Part shown: positions 7,602 to 14,827 of the stretch, in pieces
Position numbering within the stretch: position 1 is the stretch's first letter
Layout of the letters: the number at the start of each line of letters is the position of its first letter
From: DATMQA01 sp035566895
Lineage (GTDB): Bacteria > Verrucomicrobiota > Verrucomicrobiia > Limisphaerales > UBA8199
Reading direction: 5' to 3'
DNA length: 16,205 nt
Assembly: GCA_035566895.1 (NCBI GenBank)
Contig: DATMQA010000103.1
Coordinates: 1-16,205 of the forward strand
Position numbers and translations under genes: made by a program
Notes under the pieces: generated by a model
The model's input: only the letters and a program-made list of their open reading frames with translations
Told to the model about the DNA's origin: nothing
Database searches by the model: none

Positions 7602-7644
7602 GGAACAACGGAACAACGGTGGAGGCAGTGCCAACTGTGCCAAC
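7602..7644. repeat. Two adjacent short tandem duplications
   Basis: GGAACAAC is directly duplicated (7602-7609 and 7610-7617). GTGCCAAC then occurs twice with one base between (7628-7635 and 7637-7644). Both lie beside the palindrome at 7589-7600 in the presumed control region of the ABC-2 exporter. Confidence 0.4.
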
Positions 7645-7990
7645 GTTACGGCGGCCCACATGAGTCAATACGCCTTCGAAAGCCAAAAAGACCTTTTCCG
7701 CACGAGGTGCACTTCTTCATAGAATCTGCGCCAGTCCTCTTTGCGTTGGTCGAAGCGCACAAGATTCGTGGCCCACACCAACGCAAGCGTCATTTTGGAC
7801 GAGCGCCGTCGTCGGACCGTTCGCTGACGAGTTGTTCTGTTTATATGGAACCGGCACTGCGCGGGGACTTGTTTGGCCGTCCAGTACCGAGCGGCATTGA
7901 GGTTGCTGTTTAGCTTTTAAGCCGTGCGAATGCCGGCTAATATGTCGCTGACGGAGACCCCCCCGTCCACGAATGTCGCACTTTGAATTT

Positions 7991-8527
7991 ATGAACAAGA
8001 GAAACATCATCCGAATCGTCTGCCTGGCGGGCTGTGTCGCCGCTTGGCCTGTCATTGGCAGAGACAAACCTGAAAAAGGCGGGCCGGGCCACAAATGGGA
8101 ATCCGAGGGTCGCCAGGAGCACAAATCTCTCGACGCCGATAAGCGTGAGGAACCCCGTCAGGAGCGGCGGGGGGAGCGGCGAGGCGCCTTCACGGACGAA
8201 GAACGCCAGACCATTCAAGGGTATGCCCAACGTTACAACGCTTTGCCCGGCAAACACGAACGGCGCTTGCCGCCGGGTCTGGCCAAAAAGCTTGCCCGCG
8301 GCGGCCGCTTGGCACCCGGTTGGGAAAAGAAATGCGTGGTGGGCCAGGCGGTGCCCGCCGAAGTGTATGCGGAATGCCATCCGCTCCCGAGCGAGTTGGT
8401 GGTCAAACTGCCGCCTCCTCCCGAACCGGCGCTGACGGTTACCGTCGCCGTTGAAGGCAAAGTCCTCCGGTTGCTCAAGGCCACGCACGAGATCCTGGAT
8501 GTGTTCGACGTGCAGGTGAAGCTCTGA
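7991..8527 (+). CDS. Exported RcnB-like protein (178 aa)
   Basis: ATG 7991 starts a basic N-terminus (MNKRNIIRI) and a hydrophobic stretch to about residue 23, a likely signal peptide. ATG 7973 in the same frame is an alternative; neither has a clear ribosome binding site. Residues about 26-70 are very rich in Lys, Arg, Glu and Gly and probably disordered. The C-terminal half carries the LPPGLAKKLARGG...LAPGWEKK pattern, then a Pro-rich stretch and a final beta hairpin ending ILDVFDVQVKL. This layout resembles RcnB-family periplasmic proteins, linked in Escherichia coli to nickel/cobalt homeostasis. No metal-transport gene is next to it, so a metal role here is only a guess. It converges on the DUF5519 gene. 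Confidence 0.8.
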   Translation: MNKRNIIRIVCLAGCVAAWPVIGRDKPEKGGPGHKWESEGRQEHKSLDADKREEPRQERRGERRGAFTDEERQTIQGYAQRYNALPGKHERRLPPGLAKKLARGGRLAPGWEKKCVVGQAVPAEVYAECHPLPSELVVKLPPPPEPALTVTVAVEGKVLRLLKATHEILDVFDVQVKL

Positions 8528-8581
8528 AACGATGCAGGCCAAACCCGGCAAGCGCGTGCCGCCGCAGGTTCCGGCCGGTTC

Positions 8582-8932
8582 TTATTGGCGTCCTGTTTGC
8601 AGAACAGGTTGCTTGCCGGCAAAATAATGGTGTGACATCTGAATCAGAGCCATTGCCGCCTCCAAATCTTCTTCATTGTTCACAATCGACGTGACGTATC
8701 CGGCTTCCGGCGCCCAGCGGTGCGGGCGGGCTTTGCCTTCGGCAAGCACTCGCTCCTGCTCACCTTTCGGCAAGCGAATGTCGCAGTGCCCGTGACCATG
8801 GATGTGCATGAACATGGTTCGACCCACAAAAAACGCATCTTCGTGGATTCCCGCATTCGTTCGCTCGGTCACACCGGGTAAGTTGAGAATTTTTTGGCGT
8901 AATTCCTGATGAAGCTCTTCTGGAGATTTCAT
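8582..8932 (-). CDS. DUF5519 (luciferase-like domain) protein, 116 aa
   Basis: ATG at 8930-8932 has AAAGGA seven bases upstream, which settles the start over longer open-frame options. The sequence has the pattern I associate with DUF5519: LPGVTERTNAGIHEDAFFVG, a His-rich strand (FMHIHGHGHCDIRLP), then RPHRWAPEAGYVTSIV and a closing helix EEDLEAAMALIQMSHHYF. The 'luciferase' label of this family is historical and no biochemical role is established. The HIHGHGH cluster could bind a metal. It is the last gene of the minus-strand exporter cluster, 49 bp after the small membrane protein, so co-transcription is plausible. Confidence 0.8.
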   Translation of the reverse strand: MKSPEELHQELRQKILNLPGVTERTNAGIHEDAFFVGRTMFMHIHGHGHCDIRLPKGEQERVLAEGKARPHRWAPEAGYVTSIVNNEEDLEAAMALIQMSHHYFAGKQPVLQTGRQ

Positions 8933-8981
8933 AACTGTTCCTTTCTTTACCGTGAGGGACAAGGGTTGTTGAACGGCGGCT

Positions 8982-9086
8982 TTAACGGTCAGAGCGCCGT
9001 TCGGATTCGCGCTCTTTGGCCGGCTGGTTGTGCCAGGCAAAGCCGTAGAGCACAGCGAGAACAGTGGTGACAAGTATCATGAGCAT
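8982..9086 (-). CDS. 34-aa single-helix membrane protein
   Basis: A short frame runs from ATG at 9084-9086 to TAA at 8982-8984, with a strong Shine-Dalgarno (GAAAGGAG) four bases ahead of it; a second ATG at 9078-9080 sits ten bases from the same signal. The peptide is one hydrophobic helix (MLMILVTTVLAVLYGFAW) followed by a charged tail rich in Glu, Arg and Ser. It begins 26 bp after the outer-membrane channel gene and precedes DUF5519. Small one-helix proteins such as AcrZ and KdpF bind transporters, so a partner role in this exporter is possible but unproven. Expression is not shown. Confidence 0.55.
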   Translation of the reverse strand: MLMILVTTVLAVLYGFAWHNQPAKERESERRSDR

Positions 9087-9112
9087 AAAACTCCTTTCGT
9101 GGTCATTACCTT

Positions 9113-10720
9113 TTATCGGTCTCGGTTCGGTTTGAACTGCGCTACCTGTGTTTCCCCTTCCCACCCCCCACCGAGCGCCTTGTAAAGGCGCACGAGGTTT
9201 TGATCCGTGGTGCGCTCGCTGCGGGCAAGGTCATCTTGAACGGCAAGCAGTGAACCCTGCGTTTCCAAAACGTTCAAAAAATCCACCAGCCCGCTGCGAT
9301 ACCGTTGGTCCGCCAGTTCCACCGCCCGGCGGTTGGCGGCCTCGGATTGAATGAGCGCCTGATGGTGTTCCTGTTCCTTACCACAGGCCACCAGGGCATT
9401 CTCGACTTCCTCGAGTGAAGTCAAAACCGTTTGTTCATAGCGAATCAGCGACTGTTCCTGGCGCGCATTCTGGACTTTGATATTCTGGCGAATGCGCCCG
9501 GCGGCAAAAACCGGCCAACGCAGGCTCGGCCCAATCGACCAGAACCGGCTGCCCGCGTCGAAGAAGTCGCTGGCGTTCAAACTCTGTAACCCAGCCGCTC
9601 CGGTCAGGAAGAAACGCGGGAACAGATCGGCGGTAGCAACACCGACGCGGGCGGTGGCCGCAGCCACTTCCCGTTCGGCCTGGCGAATGTCAGGCCGGCG
9701 CCGCAGCAAATCAGAAGGGAGCCCCAGCGGAATCCCTGGCGTGGCCGGCGGGATGGGAGAAGGCGCGACAAGCTGTGCCTCGAGCTCGGCCGGCCCTTTG
9801 CCGGTAATGACGCTCAACCGATGGATTGAGCGCTGGACATCCTGCTCGAGCAGCGGGATTAGCGACCGAGTGTTCGCCACCTGCGCTTCCGCACGCGCGG
9901 TGTCCAGCTCACTGGCCAGCCCGGCGGTAAACTGATCGCGGGTCAGCGCAAACGTTTGTTCCTGGAGGCGCAAGTTGTCGCGCGCCACCGCCAGTTGCTT
10001 TTGGAGCCCTCGCAAATCGAGATAATCCAGCCCCACCTCGGCCAGGACCGTAATGAGAACTCCGCGGGCGGATTCCGCCGTTGCACCGAGCTCGGCCTGC
10101 GAGGCTTCGAGAGCCCGGCGGTTGCCCCCGAAGATGTCGAGCTCCCAGTTCATGTCGAAACCCGAATTGAAAAGATTTCCCTCCGGCGGCTGCCCGGCGG
10201 CGTGGGCGAGAAAGCCATTGGGGGTGTTTTGACTCACACGCGCGCGCGAGTAATCTCCGCTTGCATCCAGAGAAGGGAACAGAGCAGCACGGGTCACGCC
10301 CCGCTGCGCGCGGGCTTCGCGCACGCGGGCCTGGGCCAGGCGCACATCGTGGTTGGCGGTGGCGGCTTCCCGGATGAGGGTGTCGAGTTGAGGATCGTTG
10401 AAGACTCGCCACCATTGGGCAAGGCCTTCCGCCGGCCGATTGGTCGCGGTCGCCATCCGTTCATCGTAGGCCGGCGGCACCGAAGCCTGCGGCGGGCGAT
10501 AGTCAGGCCCGGCCTTGCAGCCGCCAAGCAGTACGGCAAATGCGGCAATGACCAAGGGGACCCATCCGAGCCTTTGAACAGAAGCAAACGAAGCAGCTCC
10601 ACCACGGGGCGGAGATCCCACCGCATCACCGCCAGCCGAGCCGGGCCGTGCCTCAAATAAACGCGCGGCCTGATTGGTTTGCCTCTTCGTTTCCTCCGTT
10701 ATCTTCGGTGTAACATTCAT
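9113..10720 (-). CDS. NodT/OprM-type outer-membrane efflux lipoprotein (535 aa)
   Basis: This is the TolC-like channel of the tripartite exporter. After the lipobox LLGGC (Cys68) come PDYRPP and WWRVFNDPQLDTLIREA, standard for the NodT family. Two internally similar halves of long helices and strands follow (RVREARAQRGVTRAALFPSL, and later PDIRQAEREVAAATARVGVA with LFPRF). It ends with the typical RYRSGLVDFLNVLETQ segment. Length from Cys to the end, about 468 residues, is normal. The 67 residues before the lipobox are far longer than a normal lipoprotein signal. GTG at residue 34 (10619-10621) would give a more usual one, while ATG 10720 lacks a clear ribosome site. It starts 15 bp after the adaptor gene. 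Confidence 0.92.
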   Translation of the reverse strand: MNVTPKITEETKRQTNQAARLFEARPGSAGGDAVGSPPRGGAASFASVQRLGWVPLVIAAFAVLLGGCKAGPDYRPPQASVPPAYDERMATATNRPAEGLAQWWRVFNDPQLDTLIREAATANHDVRLAQARVREARAQRGVTRAALFPSLDASGDYSRARVSQNTPNGFLAHAAGQPPEGNLFNSGFDMNWELDIFGGNRRALEASQAELGATAESARGVLITVLAEVGLDYLDLRGLQKQLAVARDNLRLQEQTFALTRDQFTAGLASELDTARAEAQVANTRSLIPLLEQDVQRSIHRLSVITGKGPAELEAQLVAPSPIPPATPGIPLGLPSDLLRRRPDIRQAEREVAAATARVGVATADLFPRFFLTGAAGLQSLNASDFFDAGSRFWSIGPSLRWPVFAAGRIRQNIKVQNARQEQSLIRYEQTVLTSLEEVENALVACGKEQEHHQALIQSEAANRRAVELADQRYRSGLVDFLNVLETQGSLLAVQDDLARSERTTDQNLVRLYKALGGGWEGETQVAQFKPNRDR

Positions 10721-10735
10721 ACCAGGTTTCAGTTT

Positions 10736-11686
10736 TCACCGGGCCGCGACTGTCTGGACCGGAGGCGCCTCAATAAACACGTCCATCTGCTGGCCCACGA
10801 ACAGCGGCAACGCGTCATTTTCCACCCGGTAAATGACCTGGAGCACGCGGGTGTCAACTCGCTCGGTGCTGTCACCGGTGAGCGACTTCTTGGGGAGTAC
10901 GAACGGTTCGAACCGCACGAAACTCACCGGTGTTTTTAAGGCGGCGTTGCCCCGGACGGTGGCGATGGCTTTGGCCGTCGGGCTCACCCGCCACGCCTCG
11001 TGCTCGTCCACATCCACGCGGATATTCAGCGGTTTGAGTTGTCCGAGCATGATCAATGGGGTCGCCGTCACTCCGGCCGGAGCATATTCGCCCACGTGAA
11101 TCTTCACCTGCAGGACCTCCCCATCGATGGGTGCCCGCACGGTGCTCCGTTCGATTTGGGTTTCCACGCTCTTGACCTGGGCGGCCGCAGCCGTGACCTG
11201 GGCCCTGGCAGCCTCAAGCCTGGCCTGCGCTTCTTCGGCTGCATATCGACGCTTCGCTAATTCTTCGGAACTGATCGCTCGCTTGTCGGAAAGCGTTTCG
11301 GCGAAATCAAGCTGCTGCTTCGCGTCATCCAGCAGGGCGGAATCCACTTTCACTTGCGCCTCGGCCACACCCAGGTCGGCCTGACGTGAAGCAAGGTCGG
11401 CCCGGAGTTGACGATCATCGAGTTTGAGGAGAGGCTCCCGGCATTTCACAACCTGGCCCACGACCACAGGGACCTCGGTCACCACCTCTGACAACGGGGT
11501 TCCGATCGAGATGTTCTCGCTGCTGGACTCGACCAACCCCTCCCCGGCAACCGCATGCGCATAGGGTGAGACCGGCGGCGGCGACGGCGGCAGGCTGGGC
11601 TCGTGCCTGGGTTGGGATTGAACTACTGAAATAATGCCGAAGGTCAGCGCTCCCAAGGCAAGGAGCGGAAGAAAGGTTTTTTTCAT
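10736..11686 (-). CDS. HlyD/DevB-like periplasmic adaptor (316 aa)
   Basis: This membrane-fusion subunit links the inner-membrane ABC unit to the outer-membrane channel. ATG at 11684-11686 starts a signal anchor (MKKTFLPLLALGALTFGIIS). The lipoyl half-motif begins near residue 50, and a long coiled-coil hairpin follows at about 93-185 (RADLASRQADLGVAEAQVKV to AQVKSVETQIER). The second lipoyl half is STVRAPIDGEVLQVKIHVGE, and the beta-barrel part includes LNIRVDVDEHEAW. The hairpin of about 90 residues suits docking to a TolC-type channel. It lies between the ATPase and channel genes, as expected. Its partner order (permease, ATPase, adaptor) recalls the cyanobacterial DevBCA exporters. Confidence 0.9.
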   Translation of the reverse strand: MKKTFLPLLALGALTFGIISVVQSQPRHEPSLPPSPPPVSPYAHAVAGEGLVESSSENISIGTPLSEVVTEVPVVVGQVVKCREPLLKLDDRQLRADLASRQADLGVAEAQVKVDSALLDDAKQQLDFAETLSDKRAISSEELAKRRYAAEEAQARLEAARAQVTAAAAQVKSVETQIERSTVRAPIDGEVLQVKIHVGEYAPAGVTATPLIMLGQLKPLNIRVDVDEHEAWRVSPTAKAIATVRGNAALKTPVSFVRFEPFVLPKKSLTGDSTERVDTRVLQVIYRVENDALPLFVGQQMDVFIEAPPVQTVAAR

Positions 11687-11734
11687 AAATTTTGGAACTA
11701 AGGCAACTTGGTTTTTGTTGGTAATTCGCTTTCG

Positions 11735-12616
11735 CTAAGCCCGGGCCCTCTCGCCTTCCGGGACAAAATTATCCGCCTCAGGCCGTGACTCCGTTCTGAC
11801 GATTTGCCCATCGTCCATGTGCGCGATGGCGTCGGCATAGTGGAACACCCGGTTGTCGTGAGTGACGACAATTACTGCGCGCTCGGGATGCACCGCGTTT
11901 TCCGCCAGGAGTTGCATGACGGCTTCTCCCGAGGCGTGGTCCAGCGAAGCGGTCGGCTCGTCGCACACGATCAGGCGCGGTTCGTGGACTAATGCCCGGG
12001 CCAGGGTGACCCGCTGTTGCTGGCCGCCGGAGAGCTTGGCCGGCAACGCGTCCACACGGTGTTCCAGGCCCAGTTTGACCAGCAGCGCCTTCGAACGCTC
12101 CACCGCTTTCGTGCGCGATAACCCGGCGGCCAGCAACGGCACCGCCGCGTTTTCGGCCGCCGTCAATGCCGGCAGCAGGTTGAACTGCTGATAAACGAAC
12201 CCGAGATTTTGCCGGCGAAAACGGATGCGTTGCCGCGGCGTGAGCGCTTCGAGGTCCTGCCCAAACAGCTCGACCTGGCCCGCGTTCTTGTCCAGGAGGC
12301 CGGCGATAACAGAAATCAAAGTGGTTTTCCCGCACCCGCTCGGTCCAACCAGGAACGTGAGCTCTCCCTGGATCGCTTCGAAATCCACGCCCCGCAGGAC
12401 TTCAATGGCCGCCTCGCCTTCACCAAAGCGCTTCCGAACCGCGCGGCAGGATACGGCAGGCACGCGGACATTCCTGTCGGCAGCAGGTTCGGACCCGGAC
12501 TGAGCAAGTGGAGCAGGCGAAATGGACGGGTAACCGGAAGTTGCGGCGGACAGGAAAGTCCGCGCGCCGGCGCCAGTGTTGAGCTTTGCCTCGTCAGTAG
12601 TTAGCGTGTTGTTCAT
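11735..12616 (-). CDS. DevA/MacB/LolD-like ABC ATPase with repeat-derived N-terminal extension (293 aa)
   Basis: This ATPase energises the adjacent permease. Motifs: Walker A GPSGCGKT (91-98), signature LSGGQQQR, Walker B LIVCDEPTASLD, switch His in VVTHD. Members of this class are about 220-245 aa; here the family-like part starts near residue 53. ATG at 12614-12616 lies two bases after the permease stop (TGATTATG) with CGGAG eight bases ahead, and is the natural coupled start. Residues about 17-53 are encoded by a palindromic repeat element (12459-12568). GTG at 12461-12463, with AGGA eight bases upstream inside the element, would instead give a 242-aa protein of normal size. Either start is possible. 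Confidence 0.9.
   Translation of the reverse strand: MNNTLTTDEAKLNTGAGARTFLSAATSGYPSISPAPLAQSGSEPAADRNVRVPAVSCRAVRKRFGEGEAAIEVLRGVDFEAIQGELTFLVGPSGCGKTTLISVIAGLLDKNAGQVELFGQDLEALTPRQRIRFRRQNLGFVYQQFNLLPALTAAENAAVPLLAAGLSRTKAVERSKALLVKLGLEHRVDALPAKLSGGQQQRVTLARALVHEPRLIVCDEPTASLDHASGEAVMQLLAENAVHPERAVIVVTHDNRVFHYADAIAHMDDGQIVRTESRPEADNFVPEGERARA
12459..12568. repeat. Palindromic repeat element inside the ATPase gene
   Basis: The outer arms are 28 bp each (12459-12486 and 12541-12568). They are inverted copies matching at 23 of 28 positions and share the core CGCGGAC-TTTCCTGTC-type sequence (12464-12478 and its complement at 12549-12563). About 54 bp of spacer separates them. The element is 110 bp and stays open in the gene's frame, encoding ARTFLSAA at one arm and AADRNVRVP at the other. 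It looks like a MITE or REP-type unit; no transposase is nearby. Confidence 0.65.
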
Positions 12617-12618
12617 AA

Positions 12619-13758
12619 TCAACTCCGAAAAACGATCGCGGGTTCAAGGACCAGCACCCGCCGCAGGCTTAAGATGCTGGCCAGGATGACCACGAAGGAA
12701 ATGCAGCCGCCGGTCAACGCTACGCTTTGCCACATCAGGATAATTCCGCGCGTCGCCTCCTTGTGCCCGAAGAAGTTAAAGAACTCCGCCCCCATCCCGG
12801 TCCCCAGCGAGAAACCGATGAGCCCCACCGTAGCGGCTTGCAACAGGACCATGCCGACCAGGCGCCAATTGGTGACACCAATCGCCTTGAGCGCGCCAAA
12901 CTGCCTGAGATTCTCGAGCGTGAACAGGTAGAAGGTCTGGCCGGCAACTACCGCTCCGACGATGAGCGCAATGGCAATCGTGATGCCGAAGTTCACCGGG
13001 ATGCCGGTGTTCTTTAAGTAATATCGGACGCAGTCCCATTGGAATTGCCCGCTCGTGCGCGCCCGCAAGCCGGTCTGACGCTCGAGTCGGCCGCACAATT
13101 CCTTCGCGTCAACGCCGGGCCGGGGCTTGACCAGGACATACGAAAGCTCGGTGCGTTCGTGCCCAAGAAAGTTCACCGCCAGGCTGTAGCGGGCATGCAA
13201 CACTGGCCAACTTACGAACGGCGCCGAGGCATCCGAGATGCCGACGATGGTCACCTTGTGGTCGTTCAATTCGAGGGTGCGACCAAGCTGAAGCGGCTCG
13301 CCCGGAAAAAGCAGCAGGTACCCCGCCTTGTCGAGCACCACCGAGTCCGGCTCCCGCAGACGTTCCCAAGACCCGAGCAGCATCTTGTGCGGAACACCCG
13401 TGAGCGTGGCATCGTCCACACCCAGGCAAAATGTCACAGCGAACTTACCCGCGAGCGTTCGGGCGACCGGGCTGCCCTTGTACAGCTTCACCGCCCACTG
13501 CACTCCGTCCACACCGCGAACCCGATTCAAGTCGGTATCTTTGAGCGCCTTGGTTTGCTCGAAGTATTCCGTGTTCCGATCCATTACCCAGATCTCAGCA
13601 TCCGTCACGTCGCGGATCTGGCTACCGGTGCGTTTGAGAATGCCGGCGAAAATGGAGGTCTGGTTTTCGAGCAGGAAAGTAGAGAAAGCGATGGCGAAGA
13701 TTAGCGCGAGATACTTGGCGCGGTCCCCGGTCAACATTTTAAGGGCGATGAAGTTCAT
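12619..13758 (-). CDS. DevC-like FtsX-family ABC permease (379 aa)
   Basis: This is the inner-membrane subunit of the tripartite exporter. ATG at 13756-13758 (MNFIALKMLTGDRAKYL) is chosen; an earlier TTG six codons upstream is less likely. The topology is FtsX-like: helix 1 at about 16-33, a periplasmic domain of about 200 residues, then three helices in the last 130 residues (FGITIAIALIVGAVVAGQTF, LVGMVLLQAATVGLIGF, VALTGGCISFVVILASIL). LRQFGALKAIGVTNWRL between helices 2 and 3 is the coupling segment typical of MacB/DevC permeases. Length of about 380 matches DevC better than MacB, whose ATPase is fused. The stop is two bases from the ATPase start. A candidate operator lies 19 bp before its start. 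Confidence 0.9.
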   Translation of the reverse strand: MNFIALKMLTGDRAKYLALIFAIAFSTFLLENQTSIFAGILKRTGSQIRDVTDAEIWVMDRNTEYFEQTKALKDTDLNRVRGVDGVQWAVKLYKGSPVARTLAGKFAVTFCLGVDDATLTGVPHKMLLGSWERLREPDSVVLDKAGYLLLFPGEPLQLGRTLELNDHKVTIVGISDASAPFVSWPVLHARYSLAVNFLGHERTELSYVLVKPRPGVDAKELCGRLERQTGLRARTSGQFQWDCVRYYLKNTGIPVNFGITIAIALIVGAVVAGQTFYLFTLENLRQFGALKAIGVTNWRLVGMVLLQAATVGLIGFSLGTGMGAEFFNFFGHKEATRGIILMWQSVALTGGCISFVVILASILSLRRVLVLEPAIVFRS

Positions 13759-13776
13759 GGTTGTGCGGTCAAACAA

Positions 13777-13789
13777 TGACTATAAGTCA
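13777..13789. promoter_or_regulatory. Candidate TetR operator, copy 1 (upstream of permease)
   Basis: TGACT-ATA-AGTCA is an inverted repeat with 5-bp arms and a 3-bp centre, in the 55-bp gap between the regulator stop and the permease start. The same arms and spacing occur upstream of the regulator at 14561-14573. On the minus strand the site contains TATAGT, a good -10 hexamer, so a bound repressor could block an internal promoter. Confidence 0.55.
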
Positions 13790-13813
13790 CTACAGCTTCA
13801 AAAAAAAGAGGCG

Positions 13814-14539
13814 TTAGTTTTTTAACCAGGTTGCCTCCGGAAACAGTTCCTTCTTAATGCGCCGGTCCACCGCGTCGTAATCCCACTCGCTGGACAATGG
13901 TTTCCAACCCAACCCATCCAGGAACACACTTACATTCTGGCAGAGGGCTTGCAGGGGGTCATCGATTCCGGCCATCATAAGCGCGTGAGGATTCCGGCCC
14001 ATGATATGACTGCCCACTGCGGCGGAGGCGATGCCGAAGACAATTTGTTCGGAAGGCATTTTGCCCGGAGGAAGGTCACCCTGCTGCAGCCCCTCGGTCA
14101 CCAACCGATGCATCACGCGAAAACACCGTCCACCCTGCATGGCGTATTGGTGCTGGCGGACCTCATCCGCTTTCTCCCAAAAGGACAGCGATTTCAGCAT
14201 CATTTCCACATTGTAGTAGTCAGGATAGACTTTGGCGAAATGGCAGCAGGCAAAGCCGATGGCGCGGATCCTTTCCCGGCTGCGTCCCTGGAACGTAAGC
14301 GTGCGCTCGAAGAAATCAGCCCGTTCCTTAAGCGCCCGGGTCACAACCGCCAAAGCGATGTCTTCCTTCGTCTTGAAGTGCAGGTAAAGCGTTCCCTTCG
14401 AATACTCCACGGCCTCGGCCAGGTGATCCAGGTTAAGATTCTGAAAGCCGTCACGCAAAAGCAGACGCTGAGCATGGTCCAGGATCAGCTCCTCTCGAGC
14501 CGCCCTTTCCCGGTCTTTACGTGTCTGAACGACGCTCAC
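13814..14539 (-). CDS. TetR/AcrR-family transcriptional regulator (about 241 aa)
   Basis: The N-terminal DNA-binding domain spans about residues 18-66 (LILDHAQRLLLRDGFQNLNL, then helix-turn-helix LAEAVEYSKGTLYLHFKTKE), the TetR signature. The remainder is an all-helical ligand-binding domain with no assignable ligand. Two GTG starts compete. GTG at 14537-14539 is nine bases from TAGGAG and is preferred; GTG at 14543-14545 is only three bases away. It is the first gene of the exporter cluster and is followed by the permease after 55 bp. Palindromes TGACT-N3-AGTCA sit before both genes. It therefore probably represses itself and the exporter and is released by an exported compound. Confidence 0.92.
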   Translation of the reverse strand: MSVVQTRKDRERAAREELILDHAQRLLLRDGFQNLNLDHLAEAVEYSKGTLYLHFKTKEDIALAVVTRALKERADFFERTLTFQGRSRERIRAIGFACCHFAKVYPDYYNVEMMLKSLSFWEKADEVRQHQYAMQGGRCFRVMHRLVTEGLQQGDLPPGKMPSEQIVFGIASAAVGSHIMGRNPHALMMAGIDDPLQALCQNVSVFLDGLGWKPLSSEWDYDAVDRRIKKELFPEATWLKN

Positions 14540-14560
14540 GGCCACACGCTCCTACAACGA

Positions 14561-14573
14561 TGACTCGAAGTCA
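14561..14573. promoter_or_regulatory. Candidate TetR operator, copy 2 (upstream of regulator)
   Basis: TGACT-CGA-AGTCA has the same 5-bp arms and 3-bp spacing as 13777-13789 and lies 16-22 bp ahead of the regulator's two possible starts. Read on the minus strand it contains TTGACT, a -35-like hexamer, though no clear -10 follows. Confidence 0.55.
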
Positions 14574-14575
14574 AC

Positions 14576-14590
14576 AACTTTCTTAAAGTT
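14576..14590. promoter_or_regulatory. AT-rich inverted repeat next to the operator
   Basis: AACTTT-CTT-AAAGTT is an inverted repeat with 6-bp arms and a 3-bp centre, immediately upstream of the TGACT palindrome, followed by TTTT on the plus strand. It may be part of the regulator promoter or a second protein site. As an RNA hairpin it would be weak. Confidence 0.35.
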
Positions 14591-14682
14591 TTTTAATGCC
14601 CCAGTGAAAACCGGCCCGGGAGTTGCGCCCGGGGACGCAGCACCTTACACGCATCCGCATGTCACACTGCTTCGTCAGCGCC

Positions 14683-14705
14683 AGCCCCAGCGGGCCGCTG
14701 GGGCT
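14683..14705. repeat. 23-bp palindrome
   Basis: The 11-bp arms AGCCCCAGCGG and CCGCTGGGGCT flank a single G. Part of the right arm, CCGCTGGGGCTG, recurs around 15480-15491, next to another inverted repeat, so the two may be remnants of one repeat family. Confidence 0.5.
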
Positions 14706-14827
14706 GAAGGACTCACCGTTATACGCGCCAGCGATTTCCGACGCAAGCCGCCCAGACTCGCGGTTTCTTAATAAAAAGTCGTTTCCACTAAGAAGCCAAG
14801 CTCGCGTCCGTACAGTAGATTTTCTCC

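Larger units (their letters stand above)
7563..7990. other. 428-bp divergent intergenic region
   Basis: This region separates the ABC ATPase (minus) from the RcnB-like gene (plus). It holds the palindrome 7589-7600 and two short tandem duplications (7602-7617 and 7628-7644) near the ATPase. Towards the other gene there is a TAATAT hexamer at 7938-7943 with only a weak partner (TTTTAA) 17 bp upstream. The middle part, 7650-7930, shows no gene or structure that I can support. Confidence 0.5.

Noticed and set aside
7707..7913. 68-codon plus-strand frame in the divergent region
   Set aside because: It has no ribosome site, no domain and a poor start context; it cannot be told from chance.
9084..9107. 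Nine-codon leader peptide (MTTKGVLCS) overlapping the small membrane protein start
   Set aside because: It is too short to support and there is no attenuator structure around it.
9956..10660. 234-codon plus-strand frame opposite the channel gene
   Set aside because: It is antisense to a well-supported NodT gene, an expected by-product of high GC.
13039..13704. 221-codon plus-strand frame opposite the permease
   Set aside because: It is antisense to the DevC-like permease, with arginine- and histidine-rich, domain-free translation.
14615..14633. CCCGGG...CCCGGG as an intrinsic terminator
   Set aside because: The stem is only 6 bp, each arm is self-palindromic, there is no T-run and no gene ends nearby.
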